Assembly (NCBI RefSeq): GCF_027942865.1
Contig: NC_134524.1
Coordinates: 5,974,536-6,038,535 of the forward strand
DNA length: 64,000 nucleotides
Direction of reading: 5' to 3'
Origin: Odontesthes bonariensis
Taxonomy: Eukaryota; Chordata; Actinopteri; Atheriniformes; Atherinopsidae
The notes under the pieces were generated by a model, which worked only from the letters and a program-made list of their open reading frames with translations, had not been told where the DNA came from and searched no databases. Shown here piece after piece: positions 1-11,430 of the stretch (the first letter of the stretch is position 1; every line of letters starts with the position of its first letter). The position numbers were made by a program, and so were the translations under genes.

Positions 1-1402
1 TTGCTGCTCTATCCACAAATGAAGCTCTGTTGCCATCACTTGGTCCTGAAATATAGTCTTGATTGTTGCTGGAATTGTAAAAGCCGTTGAAAGAGATCAT
101 AAAGAACGGCGCGCTCAGGCTGATCTGGGCAAAGTCAAAGAAACAAATAAAATAAAATAAGCAGCTTTTCACTTGTTTCCTACACAGTAATGTTGTCAAA
201 TGTGTTCATAATTTAGTGATCCACTACCTGTAGAATTGTAATTTTCACAGGGAATGAAAAGGTATCTATTTTTATACATTCAACGTGTTATTCTGACCAA
301 CATTACATGATTAGTTAGGATCATATATCCATGTAAGAACGTGGAGTTCAGTTCACATTACAGCTTGTGCTCCTGCACAGTTGATGTTATCTTCAAAGGG
401 GTACGTTAAAGCAGGAGTTTCATGAGGGGAAGCTGTGTGTCCACCCTATAAGTGTGTGAACATGAGCCAGTTTGAGTGTCTCTTTAACTCTTGATGAGAT
501 GTAGCTCAACCTTTGAATCCATGGTGTTTGAGAATGAGCTAAATTCAGAATAAAGGCCGACATATACAGTTGCAGCTGTTGGTCTGTTGCAGCTCTGTGC
601 ATCGCACAGCTGTTAGAGATAAAAGTGTTGATTATTCTGATGCTAGTGAAGTTAGCCTCCGAAGCAACAGCTAAATCTATTGTTGTCAACGGGTGTTGAG
701 ATTCAGGCCGTAACCCCGTTTAAAACCAGCTTTGGGAGGACGCTCTTTTATCCATATATAAAATATATCCGTCATCGCTAAAGGAGCAGATCAAAGAGCT
801 GGTCATAGATAACATACTGTTTTCACACAAGTTCAAAGTGTCCTTAAACGTTCAACTCTCCGACCAGTTGACATCTAACTAGTCTACATAAAGTGGGTCA
901 GATGGGAAAAGATCGAGAAGAGTTTAGAGTTCTCCGACACGAAGATGTTCACCATCATCAAGATTCATTCTACTCACGTAGACTTCGGTGTAGACTTTCC
1001 CATAATACATGATGGGACAGGAGCTGATGTCGTAAGATGTTGCATTAAATTGCGCATCTGCAGAGATGAAGACACATGAGATGTTTGTGCAACCGTCTTT
1101 TAGCAGGCTGGAAAATACGTAAAGCTGCACATTGACATGTTTGACTTCATGATGGAATAAAACATGACAAAGACATCATCAGTTAGCAGTTCTTCACCAC
1201 TGTCTACATGTTAGTTAGAGATACTGTACGTTTCATGTCATGACATTTATCTTACAGTTTGAGTCAGTCATATGTGAAGAACTTATAGACGCCATTTTGT
1301 TGTAAATTAAAGTATAAAAAAGTCCTTGATGAATACCGGCTGGTGTGCGCCTGGCTTACCTGTCAGTGCAATGACGCACAGGTAGAGCAGGGGGCGGAGC
1401 AT
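1..1402 (-). CDS. Gene D: 5' exons of an unrecognised signal-peptide protein (partial, runs off left edge)
   Basis: Three exons can be chained on the minus strand. Exon 1 (1402-1360) starts with ATG and encodes MLRPLLYLCVIALT, a clear signal peptide, and ends in phase 1 at a GTAAGC donor. Exon 2 (about 1144-978) continues in phase, has three cysteines and two N-glycosylation sequons (NIS, NAT), and ends in phase 0 at GTGAGT. Exon 3 (124 to beyond position 1) follows a CAG acceptor, is open to the window edge and carries an NSS sequon. The exon 2 acceptor (ATGAAG) has a weak pyrimidine tract, so that boundary is inferred from phase. No family was recognised; the cysteines and sequons fit an extracellular domain. 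I considered Ig and uroplakin-like domains and could not support either. The rest of the gene lies left of the window. Confidence 0.4.
1360..1402 (-). CDS. Gene D exon 1: signal peptide
   Basis: Forty-three bases from ATG to a GTAAGC donor encode a leucine-rich signal peptide, phase 1 at the 3' end, the usual phase for leader exons of cell-surface receptors. Confidence 0.5.
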
Positions 1403-1730
1403 GTTGGGGCGGGGCCAATCTGCTGACAGAGAGCTGGAAGACACAGTTAATTGGACAAAAACTTTCAGCTACATTCACTAAATTATTTCATTTGTGTGGG
1501 AGAGAGTTCAGGCAGAGAAGACTTTCACTGCTGGATATAAAAGTACTGTTAAAAACGTGAATGATCCATCAGCAGCACTTTTCAAATCGGATGATGTTTG
1601 AGATAAATTGATTGGCTGTGGCTCGTGTCACTGGGTGTTTTTCAGGCTTGTTGAAGCTAAATTAGAATGCGTCTCATCAGCAGATATGTTATCATGAGCA
1701 TGTTTCATGAGGGCATCCTGGGGTTTGAAA

Positions 1731-1778
1731 CATTATTCAACAATTGTTGAATCAACAGGGAGCAAACCATCCATCCAC
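1731..1778. repeat. 48-bp direct repeat, left copy
   Basis: This copy matches 2461-2508 with about one mismatch. It contains a perfect 18-bp palindrome, ATTCAACAATTGTTGAAT, which is broken by one base in the right copy. The two copies bracket the hAT relic at 1787-2435. They are far longer than an 8-bp hAT target duplication. Confidence 0.8.
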
Positions 1779-1786
1779 ACATCCAT

Positions 1787-2435
1787 CAAAGAGCCATTCG
1801 GAGCCGGTTTCCACGGAAACGAAAACACTGGGAGCCGCAAACACGTTTTGACATCTAAAATTAAGATAGTTTTTTTACCTTTACGCTTTGTATAAACAAC
1901 TGTAGTGAGTTGCTTCCGAAATCCATGAAGTGCTACAGAGGAAATTCTATTTTATTTATGTCATGAACACATCTTGAACTAAAAAAAACACGCTGAGTTG
2001 AAGGTCTCCTTCTCACCACATATCAGGCATAGCCTACTGGTAAGCCAGTCCCGTCAGAGGTAAATGCAAATGAATCTGCATCAGGCATCATTAAATGTTC
2101 TATTTTCTTCAGATAGTTTTCTTCTCTTCCGTTTCTATATATTGGCCTACCTGGGGTTGAAAGTCTTGATAAATGCACAGCCTTTTGGCGGCCATATACC
2201 GGCTTTCGGCCAGGGTGGCGCATATTTTGAGAAAAATACGAAAAATAATAAAAACAATAAAATGCAATTTTATTTGAATATTTCAAGATCACAATAATCT
2301 TCCAATTTAGAACTAGCCTACAATTAAAAAAAACGAACTAACATAAATAAAGTACACTTCAATTGGATACTTTTTGATTTATTTCCCCAAACCACGCGCA
2401 GCCGCAGGATGACAGAGCCGCGGGTTGCCGACCCC
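1787..2435 (-). mobile_element. hAT-type relic with GGTTGCCGACC end (copy 1)
   Basis: The right end reads GGGTTGCCGACCC, matching the complement of the left end of the better copy at 37854-38475. Both copies share a minus-strand segment containing [12 protein letters not shown] and SFAFTSD, resembling the N-terminal part of hAT transposases of the zinc-finger/GTF2IRD2-like kind. The left terminal inverted repeat is missing here. The reading frame ends quickly and no catalytic part remains, so it is non-autonomous. Confidence 0.55.
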
Positions 2436-2460
2436 TGGCCTATAGCAAGAAACGGCACAG

Positions 2461-2508
2461 CATTATTCAACAATTGTTAAATCAACAGGGAGCAAACCAT
2501 CCATCCAT
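2461..2508. repeat. 48-bp direct repeat, right copy
   Basis: Second copy of the 1731-1778 sequence; one base change spoils its central palindrome. Confidence 0.8.
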
Positions 2509-3178
2509 CCACCATCATCCAATTACAGTCTCTGGGCTTCTGGCGCATTCTACACAAACATGTCCAGATGGTGTGAATGTTGAAGCAGAGTTAAGGAACT
2601 GTTTAAATTCCAGCGTCTGGACGACATTGTGTCTGGGAGGGATAATCTTGAACGCGCTTCTCTACTCGGTGGCTTTACAGTGAGCTGTTTCCCAACAACT
2701 CCCCTGATTTGGTTCTCTGGAAGTGTTGTGTTTCTAAACATTTACAATTGATTTTTCTCCATCATTTTGTCGGCAAAAAAAAAAACGGTCCTTCCATGAA
2801 CTGAAAGTGTCCAAAATCAGTTTAAAAGCCCCCGTGTTTCTTTCAGCTGTGAAATATGATTGCTCACACTGACATTTGATATAAACACAATTTACAGGAT
2901 GTCTCAGATTTTTTTCTGAAGCAAAACCAACAATTTAAAAAGAAGCATGTTGCATAATCATGAAATGACTTGTAGGAACCCCTGATGTACAATCTCAGTG
3001 TCAAAAGTATTGTGCGCTTTTATGTCTTTGTAAAACAAACCTGAGTTGTTGATGAGGGGGTTCGCCTCTTGTATATGCTTAAAACAAGAGCGCAAACATC
3101 AGTCATTGTAGTTTCATTAGTCATTTAGTGGATATCTTCTCATCTTAGAGCTTGTTCACAACAAACGTTCCTCTTTTG
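2509..3178. other. No gene seen
   Basis: AT-rich sequence with only short open frames. No splice-consistent exon or repeat family was recognised. Confidence 0.5.
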
Positions 3179-3456
3179 TTAAAGGGATAGTGAGATTGTG
3201 AGGTCTGACTTTTTCCTGGAGAACGATTTTGTGATGCAAATGTATTACTCTGTTGAACGCATACTGTTTTGAGAAGCAAAACGCTTTATTTTTTTTAAAC
3301 CCCAGCCAACTAGCCGGACTACCTTCATCAACGCCAAAACGAGGCTGGAACTCTGCTCACAGGACGCAGCAGGGGGTAAGAAGATGTTCAGAAATGATGT
3401 TGCTAAAATGGGATGTCATACAGCTTCATGTCAAAAGAGGCGAACTATCCCTTTAA
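3179..3456. mobile_element. TTAA-flanked foldback miniature element, shortened copy
   Basis: TTAA at 3179-3182 and 3453-3456 flank a sequence starting AGGGATAG and ending GGCGAACTATCCCT. The interior matches one arm of the longer copies at 24.4 and 39.9 kb, so most of the left arm has been lost. TTAA target sites are typical of piggyBac-type elements; assignment to that superfamily is inferred from the target site only. Confidence 0.75.
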
Positions 3457-3788
3457 CACGATTGTACTACACAGGATTTATTCTTATCAAGTATTTCATC
3501 CTGTAATTGTTGAAAATCTTCATTTGATTTACAAAACTCTGATATAAATGAAGACAGATTAGTGTGACGGTAAAATCTATCTTTAAACAGAGCGTGCAGT
3601 GTGGATTGTGCTCTCCATCAGCTACACTGTGAACATCTTGTAATGCCCACAAGGGGGGCGATGACACAAACTACAATTAGTGAAACTGCAAATAAACAAG
3701 AATGCAGCTATGAAAGAGACATGAAAAAAGTCAGTTTCTGACTGTTAGCAGAGGCAGAATAACAGCATAGGTGTACAGCTTGTCTCAC

Positions 3789-3915
3789 CCTCTGTGACTG
3801 ATGAATGATGAAGATGATGAAGGCTTCTGCTCAGGAGGCTCTCTGTAGACTTGTCTGGTGGTGTCTCTGTGGAGGACACTGCTGTGTCTTTCCCTCTCAG
3901 TCCGTCTCTATTTAA
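3789..3915 (-). promoter_or_regulatory. Candidate promoter and untranslated leader exon, possibly for gene D
   Basis: On the minus strand a TATA-like TTAAATA (3915-3909) is followed by a short segment ending at a good GTGAGA donor next to 3789. It lies about 2.4 kb upstream of the gene D ATG and could be its first, untranslated exon. The open frame across it has no recognisable product. Only the motif spacing and the donor support this. Confidence 0.2.
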
Positions 3916-4670
3916 GGCCTTCTTCACACCTGTCCACACCCAGAAGAATTCCACAGGAAGGGTGGAGGTGGAGTTACCTGATGAGAACCTCCCTCTATTG
4001 GGATGAATGTGTCTTTGGCTGCTTTACATATCGGCCATAATGATAGCAGAGGTGCATGTTGATGAGATTTTTGTTATAAAAGTGAATTTCTGTATTTTAT
4101 GTGTGTTTATTAGGTGAGAAAAACTTAATATTGAAATTCAGCTTTAAATGCTGCTTATAGAAGCTTTGATTTCAATGCCTTTGTTGACTAAGCCGATGTA
4201 AAAGGGAAAAAATGTGTTTTTATGATTTACTTTGCTGTTAATGCATTTTTATTCAGCTTATGTCACTCATACGGATGTTAATTAATAAGAATTCTCTGGT
4301 TGGTGTTCGTTTAAGTGGCAAAATTTTCAGCAAAGAAAATGACATTTTATGTCATTAAAATAGATTTTCTACTTTGTATTTTGAAGAATCTGATATGGAA
4401 TCAGCTGAACATTTTCTCCTTTCATTTCGTGAATGAAGTGAAAAAATATCAGAACTCAAATTCTGCCTGATTCTTGCAGAATTTCCATCCGTCCCAAATG
4501 TTAGTCCTGCCTCTTTTGCAGAGTTTCAACAGGTCTTCCATCCACATTTAAAGTGTTCGTAGTCAAACACATGACGTCCCCCTCCAGCATTCTTGATTTC
4601 AGTCCCACTTGGCTGCTTGAAGAAGTATTTCCATCAGTCACCCCTGCTATCTCAAATATTTAATTTCAAA
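3916..4670. other. No gene seen
   Basis: AT-rich DNA without a supportable exon or recognised repeat. Confidence 0.5.
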
Positions 4671-4679
4671 TCATTTTCT

Positions 4680-5045
4680 GGCCTCTGGTTCTCTGGCAGA
4701 CCCTTTTAAACATGTCGTTGTTCTTCCATTGCTAATAAAACCTCATATGAACCCTTTTTCTTTTAGTAACAACAGACCAATCTCCAAAATTTTTATCAAA
4801 CATTCTCGAGACTGTCACCTCTGCACAGTTGGTATTAGTTATAAAGGATAATATTGTACGGTGTCCAGTCTGGTTTTTGAGCTCTTTATACTACAGAGGC
4901 AGCTCTTCTTAGGGTGACCGATGACTTACTGCTGAGTGCAGATAGAGGCGATCTTTCACTTATAGTTGTCTTAGATTAAGGTGACTCCTTATACGCAGTC
5001 AATCACAACATCTTCCTGTATCGTTTTATAGTCCTTGGGGGGAAT
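4680..5045 (+). pseudogene. Decayed L2/Rex-like LINE reverse transcriptase
   Basis: Translated plus-strand pieces keep the landmark order of L2/CR1-type reverse transcriptases. NNRPIS stands for the usual NYRPIS block. Later DDLLLSADRGDLS and then VVLD, stop, NHNIFLYR correspond to the block that normally reads [12 protein letters not shown] plus HRL. Stops and frameshifts interrupt it throughout. The intact relative at 42.9-44.7 kb shows the same landmarks on the other strand. Confidence 0.55.
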
Positions 5046-5264
5046 TAAAGACTTGGTTCTACGTTCATTACTCTCACATGTGTCTAAAAGAACCTTTCTG
5101 CTCACTCTGAACACCTTATCTCCTCTTGTAAAGCACCTCGTAGTAGCATTGTTAAGACATGGACAACATAAATGATGTTTACTTATATTATCATCATTAG
5201 CAGTAGTATTAACAGTAAAAATGTTTTCCTTATCGTTCTACAAAGTGTGATGAAGATCATCTTT

Positions 5265-5450
5265 CAGCATTCTTATTAAACTTTTAACAATTTCACACGC
5301 TAAGCCTGGAACATTGTGTACAATCCTGAAGACATTTAAGGGACACCCTGAGGACAGCGCAGATTCTTGAGAAAAGTGTTCTGACAGTTTTGATTGACAG
5401 TACATTTCAATGACAGCGAATGCCGACATACTTCGGGGACAGTGCAGAGC
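5265..5450. repeat. Diverged partial unit of the local duplicated block
   Basis: CAGCATTCTTAT and later GACACCCTGAGG followed by ATTCTTGAGAAA match, with divergence, the opening of the blocks at 5474 and 6712. It appears to be a third, older and shorter unit. Confidence 0.45.
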
Positions 5451-5473
5451 TTGGTGTGTAATTAAAGGGAATT

Positions 5474-6457
5474 ATCAGCATTCTTATGAAGTTTGTCAAA
5501 AGGGCGCATATTACGCTCAGAGCACTGAGTACATTGTTTCAGACTAAAAGTATGAGACACCCTAAGGGAAGTGAAGACTTTTGAGAAATGTTATTTTGTT
5601 TTTTGTTGACAGGAGTTGAACTGCAGCATTCTGTCTTTACTGCAGACGCCTCAGGAACAGCTCACTGGGCACGGCCCTGAACCCGGAGCAGGGGGCAGCT
5701 TTCCCTTCCCAAACTTAGATCTGTGTTTCTCTGCTTAAATTTGCAGTGGATAAATGTTCTCACAATGTAACAATGAACATGTGAAGCATGTCATTTGATC
5801 TAATATCCTGTGGGAAACATAGGTGCACTCTTAATCTCAGAAACTTAGATTGTCTTTGTATGGCAGAGAAAAATCATTCTAGAGTATTTTTGATCTTTTT
5901 TGGCTAACTGGCCCACAGTTACAGCAGCATCCGTTTCCGTGGACATTTGCTTCAGCTGAGAGATGTTTTGAGGCTTTTCTTACTGCCGCAGCTCTTTTTA
6001 AACCCCCTGTTCGGCCTTTGATGTCGTTAGAATATTGGCTCGGCTGTTCAAAACCTCAAATTTCTCCTAACTGAGCAATCGCTCGGCTGATTTTTTAAGT
6101 ATGCTCAATGTTTTTAAATGTGTAAAGTTGACTGGTAATTTGCCTTCCTTCCTTCTGTGCTTTAGCTGTGAAACGTTTCATGATTGAGATCAATTAAAAA
6201 TGGTAAAAAATGTTTTTGCTCCTGTACTTCTTCTAGAGTTACGAGGTTCTTGGGCTGCTTTTATGCCTCATTCTAAGTCAGCAGATGCTGGCTGTCGTAA
6301 CGCGTGCGTGAGAAGCTTTCTCCAGGTTTTCATGATGAGACTGACACGTTGTGTAAGTTATTTGTGTCACAGCTTAAACCAGGTCACCATGTGACACAGT
6401 CGCAAACACTGAGATTCAAATAGCAAAGAATGCCAAAGAAATATTAAACTATTGGTG
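5474..6457. repeat. Locally duplicated block, copy 1
   Basis: About 985 bp matching 6712-8689 once the 1-kb insertion at 7005-7999 is removed. Similarity runs from TCAGCATTCTTA to ACTATTGGTG. Each copy carries the same 64-codon plus-strand frame (6200-6394 here) differing at about one residue. The frame has no recognised domain. No coding function is claimed. Confidence 0.8.
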
Positions 6458-6711
6458 GAGCTGAAACTCATCTGGGAGCTTTAAATCTGAAGTCATTTCG
6501 ACCCATTCAGTATATCAGAGTGCTGTTGGCTGCTCTCAGTTATGTTACTTTATGCTTCTCCTCCACCATCTTTATATGCTGGAAATATTCACCGTATTGA
6601 TATGAATCCAATTGACTTGAGGCTGGGCAGAAAAAGTCTTGGACACTGTGTTCCTTCCTTATCCTGTTATAATCTGATCACAGAATTAGATGACCCAATT
6701 AGATGACCCAT

Positions 6712-8689
6712 TTCAGCATTCTTAGGTTGTCAAAAGGGCGCATGCTACGCTCAGAGCACTGAGTACATTGTTTCAGACTAAAAGTATGAGACACCCTGAG
6801 GGTAGGGCAGACTTTTGAGAAATGTTCTTTTGTTTTTTGTTGACAGGAGTTGAACTGCAGCATTCTGTCTTTCCTGCAGACGCCTCAGGAACAGCTCACT
6901 GGGCACGGCCCTGAACCCGGAGCGGGGGGCAGCTTTCCCTTCCCAAACTTAGATCTGTGTTTCTCTGCTTAAATTTGTAGTGGATAAATGTTCTCACAAT
7001 GTAATGTAGTGAACCCAAGAATGTGTCACCACATTCATTTGAATTTAATTTCATTGAAAAAAACTAAATGAGTCTTTCTGTTAATTTTTACGGGTTGAAT
7101 GTGATTCCCCGGTGATATGTGATGTGCACGTTTTCTTCTTGATGTGGCATTGAGAGGAAAACTCGTGAGTGGGACCTTTGAGACCGGGACTGTTGCTATC
7201 CAGGTGATCTCAGGTGTGGACTTCCGCCCACTCTCCAGGCGCAACCCGGACGGCACAGGTCACTCCGGGTCTTCATTGTTCTTTCTGTCTGTCTGTTTTC
7301 ACAGGTCAGTACTTGACAAAGGTTGGTTGTTTTAAGTTGTTTAGGCTTTTATTTGTATGTACATATGCTAAGAGTGAGTTGAAGTATCATTTGCGTAAGT
7401 TTATGAATGTTTAAGAAAGTCGAAAAGCCGCCACTCTTCCTGATGTTTGTCGGTTTCTTTGCCCCTGCCTTTGTCTTGCAGGCAGTCAAGTAGCTTTACA
7501 CTGCTTGTAATCATTAAATGCACACATAGTCCCACACCTGTAAATAAGAAACGCACCCAACGGGTATTTTTCACATGGTTTCATTTAATAGATGTCAATT
7601 GAATAATACGAGTTTAAAGATGTTTAAGAAAGGTTTGTACAGATTAAATTGTTTATATTCCTCCGTGTGCTAATTTGTGGAGTAAATGTGTATCACATCC
7701 ATTAACACAGCACGCGGAGGCTGCATGACAGCCACAGTAAACTGATACTGTCATTGGTACTATAGACATAGTATATATTGTGCCCTTGGTACATTCAGGT
7801 TACAATGTAACAATCTATCAGTCTGATTTGAATTTGTGTTTCTTAAGTTATTGGATGCATGTGTAAGTAGAGATATGTGCCACTTACCTGAAAGGGATGA
7901 GAATATTACATTTGGAGAGTTAAAACTATATTTTGTATTTGTGAGAATTAAAGAGACGCAACTTGGACAGCACAGGCATCATATTCAGGACCCGTAACAG
8001 TAACAATGAACGTGTGCAGCATGTCATTTGATCTAATATCCTGTGGGAAACATAGGTGCACTCTTAATCTCAGAAACTTAGATTGTCTTTGTATAGCAGA
8101 GAAAAATCATTCTAGAGTATTTTTAATCTTTTTTGGCTAACTGGCCCACAGTTACAGCAGCATCCGTTTCCGTGGACATTTGCTTCAGCTGAGAGATGTT
8201 TGGAGGCTTTTCTTACTGCCGCAGCTCTTTTTAAACCCCCCGTTCGGCATTTGATGTCGTTAGAATATTGGCTCGGCTGTTCAAAACCTCAAATTTCTCC
8301 TAACTGAGCAATCGCTCGGCTGATTTTTAAGTATGCGCAATGTTTTTAAATGTGTAAAGTTGACTGGTAATTTGCCTTCCTGCCTTCTGTGCTTTAGCTG
8401 TGAAACGTTTCATGATTGAGATCAATTAAAAATGGTAAAAAATGTTTTTGCTCCTGTACTTCTTCTAGAGTTACGAGATTCTTGGGCTGCTTTTATGCCT
8501 CATTCTAAGTCAGCAGACGCTGGCTGTCGTAACGCGTGCGTGAGAAGCTTTCTCCAGGTTTTCATGATGAGACTGACACGTTGTGTAAGTTATTTGTGTC
8601 ACAGCTTAAACCAGGTCACCATGTAACACAGTCGCAAACACTGAGATTCAAATAGCAAAGAATGCCATAGAAATATTAAACTATTGGTG
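6712..8689. repeat. Locally duplicated block, copy 2, interrupted by an LTR-like insertion
   Basis: Second copy of the 5474-6457 block. It is split after CACAATGTAA at 7004 and resumes at GTAACAATGAAC (8000). The 64-codon frame recurs at 8432-8626. Confidence 0.8.
7005..7999. mobile_element. Candidate solo LTR (995 bp) with GTAA target duplication
   Basis: The uninterrupted copy at 5474-6457 gives the empty site. The inserted DNA begins TGTAGTGAAC, ends CCCGTAACA, and is flanked by GTAA at 7001-7004 and 8000-8003. TG..CA ends and a 4-bp duplication fit an LTR left by recombination. No internal retroelement genes are present. Family and orientation are not resolved. Confidence 0.6.
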
Positions 8690-10552
8690 CTCAGTTAAGA
8701 ATATCCAGGACAGCCCCCGCAATGTAAAGGTGTGGCGCTTACCTGTTACATGTCAGACAGTTTTGCAAACTAGCTGAAATGGGACTCAAGGGACTCTGTA
8801 TTTGGCCGAAGGAGCCGTAGCAGCTTTGGTAAAAGGTTAAGTTAAGGATTTTTAAGAATAAAGGTGTGCGCACACATTGATTAGGAAAATCATCAATATC
8901 TTGAAGGTTCTTTCTGATCAAAGATGAAAAAACTTGATTTCATCTAGGCTGGACAATCAAATGGTCTTAGAAACTACACCTGAAAGAGGCTGACACCAAA
9001 CAGAGCGGGAAATTAAACTTTGTTGTAGGATAAAATGAAAGACATTTTTGAAAAGACCTTGACCTGGTGAGTATGTCAGTGTGAATATTATAAATCAGTC
9101 CTGCCTTGAAATATTGACCTCTGAACATCGACCTCAGTGCAATTTGGAAGGCTTGTTAATCATTAACAGAAGATGCTACAGATATGGGACCAACTGTTAT
9201 AGATGTAGTGGACCTATAGGTCTTAAACATAACTCAAGTCAACCTGTAAGCACCTCCTTTAGCGCCTCCCCATTCCTCTATAAAGCCTCAAAATGGCTTC
9301 CTTCAGCCTCTTGCTGAGCTTGTGGTGTGACCTAATTCAGGTGGTGAGTAGGGTCCCTGTTTTATCATGTTTGGTGCAATCCTTTGTCCTACTAATATGC
9401 GTTTTGTCTTTGTAGGTTCACTTGCTGCTGTGCTTGGTCTTTATTAGTTTGTTTATACCTGTTTTGTTGGTTGTGCTGCTTTGTTAATTTGTTTGCACAG
9501 CACTGCTGTTTTGTTAGTTTGTTTGTGCAGTTGCTTGGTTGGTTTTACTTGTGTAGTTCTTTGTGTTTTAGGTTGATCTTTGATATTAGGTTTGTTAACT
9601 TTTCCTTTTTTTGAGTTTCAGTGTGGTCTGGGTGTCATCAGGTGGGAGACTAGGCACTGTGGTGAGGACCTCACTTCTGTTTTCGCATGCAAGTACACTG
9701 GGCACTTTTAGCGTGTTTGTTGTGTTTTCCAATTGTAGTCTTTCACCCCAGCTTAAGAAAGGGACACACATCCGGTAGCATGCCTCCCCCTGAGACCTCA
9801 GCCCACTGATTTTAATGTTGTTAATCATTTCACTTTTAATATGTTATAGCCGGCCTTTTAGCTTTGTCATTAAAAACACTTTATTGAATTCGTCTTGTGT
9901 TTAACCTTTTTGTTTCTTTGCAGCAGCTTTACTTCAGTTTTATTCCTAAATATTATTTTTAATAAATATATTTTCTCTATTCTACTGTCTCTGCCTCCTC
10001 AGTCACGACCCTGCGTCCTTATAGCAATTGGGTTTCAGTTGTCATATCCTGGGGTGCAAGTCCCCAGGTGGCGTTGTTGGCTCTTACAGTTTCATCCTTT
10101 TCTCCGCTGCTTGCCACATTGAGAACTCCTGACTTCAGCTATGTGACTATACCCATATGGGTATGACTGACCACCAAGTGGGGACGCTATCAGATATGGT
10201 AAAAAAAAATTATTTTCACCAATTTCACAATTGCATATTTAAAATCTGATCACATAAATGTGTTTTCCATCTCTTTAAATATCTCCTTGTATTCTCAATT
10301 TAATATTTACCGCTCCAAATGATAAGAAATACGCCCATTTTTAAAATAAACCACAATTTCCTTGTGCCGTGCTATGTATCTGAACCAAATTAGCGTCATA
10401 TTTGTACTTCTTTCAAGTTTGCAAAGTAGGGTTTTAAAAACATAAATATACTGAATATATCAAATATCTACTGTAGCCGAAATAAATAATTACACTTCAT
10501 CTATATGACTGACGTTTAAAAAAAGTAAAGATGTTGGTATATGTTAGATATT
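8690..10552. other. No gene supported; possible degraded LTR-like sequence
   Basis: A TATAAAG at about 9279 and an AATAAA near 9960 followed by T-rich DNA recall retroelement regulatory DNA. I could find no matching ends or target duplication. Open frames here are short and unrecognised. Confidence 0.3.
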
Positions 10553-10710
10553 CTAACTGTTATTGTAGAAATGTGGTTTTCGGTGAGCAGCTTCTTCCGT
10601 TTTGCAAAGTAGGGTTTGGACTGCTTGACCATTCCTGGTGATTGTGGTGTAATCCCAGTCAGTGCCTTCTTCACCTATGTTACAAGTTGACCAGTTGGGG
10701 TTGACAGCAT
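10553..10710 (-). pseudogene. Relic FCRL-type Ig exon
   Basis: A minus-strand frame follows a TTTCAG acceptor at 10711 with the phase-1 start used by every Ig exon of genes A and B. It reads DAV, then PNWSTCNIGEEGTDWDY, aligning with the first Ig exon of gene B (DAV, PNWMTF, then FTCDIKEGEYTDWVY). About ten residues around the first cysteine strand are deleted, and the frame stops without a donor or the second half of the fold. It lies 6.8 kb beyond the 3' end of gene B in the same orientation. It is probably the remnant of a further FCRL paralogue. Confidence 0.55.
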
Positions 10711-11013
10711 CTGAAACATAACAGAAATGTTCATACAATGATACAGAGAAGCCAAATGAAATAAAAACATCTGTACAATGTGTAACATCAGTACACATTA
10801 AAATAACTGAAAAAATATAAAACACTGAAGAAGATATGACTGGGAGGAATAAAACTTCAGACATGATCAAAATGTCAAACTTTCCAATTCAATTTAAACT
10901 GAAATTTGCAGCTAAAATCTGTATTAAAGATTGAACCCTATCACAGACTAACAACGGCACAGTGTCTCCTCCTCACATCCAGCACTGACACTCTGTTGTT
11001 TTTGACAGACAAA

Positions 11014-11430
11014 CACTGGAAAAAATCAAAGTCTTACCAAGTATATTTGTCTCATTTCTAGTCAAAATATCTCATTACACTTAATATAAGACACAACTGC
11101 CTAACAAGTACCATTTCAGCCAGATATAGGGACTTGTTTGAAGACAATACATCTGGAATATCTTGTTGAATGAAAAAGTCTTAAACAAATTGTTTTGAGT
11201 CACATATCATATGAAACAAGCTTTTTTTGACATTTGAAGAGGTTTTTAAGCTAATTTCAAGGTCACTTTTATCTCAAAAGTACTAAATATCACATCTTAT
11301 TTCAAGAAATCTTGACAAGCCGATTTTCACTAGTTCCATTGGCAGATTTTTTTTTTTGCTTATTTCAAGCAAAAACGTCTGGTATTTGTTGTTTTTCTTA
11401 CTTATTTTTGGAGGGGCATTTTTTCCAGTG
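11014..11430 (+). mobile_element. CACTGG-family miniature inverted-repeat element, copy 1
   Basis: 417 bp bounded by CACTGGAAAAAAT and ATTTTTTCCAGTG. It has no coding capacity. It is one of seven copies in this window; the superfamily is not assigned because no clear target duplication was found. Confidence 0.85.

Noticed and set aside
1..1402. Uroplakin or Ig-domain assignment for gene D
   Set aside because: Cysteine spacing and strand motifs did not match either family well enough to name.
8719..10092. Another solo LTR with TGTAA..TTACA ends
   Set aside because: The flanking bases (CGCAA and GTTTC) do not form a target duplication and there is no empty site to compare.
11014..11430. Target-site duplication of the CACTGG family
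   Set aside because: Compared flanks of copies 1, 3, 5, 6 and 7; no consistent repeat was seen, so no superfamily is claimed.
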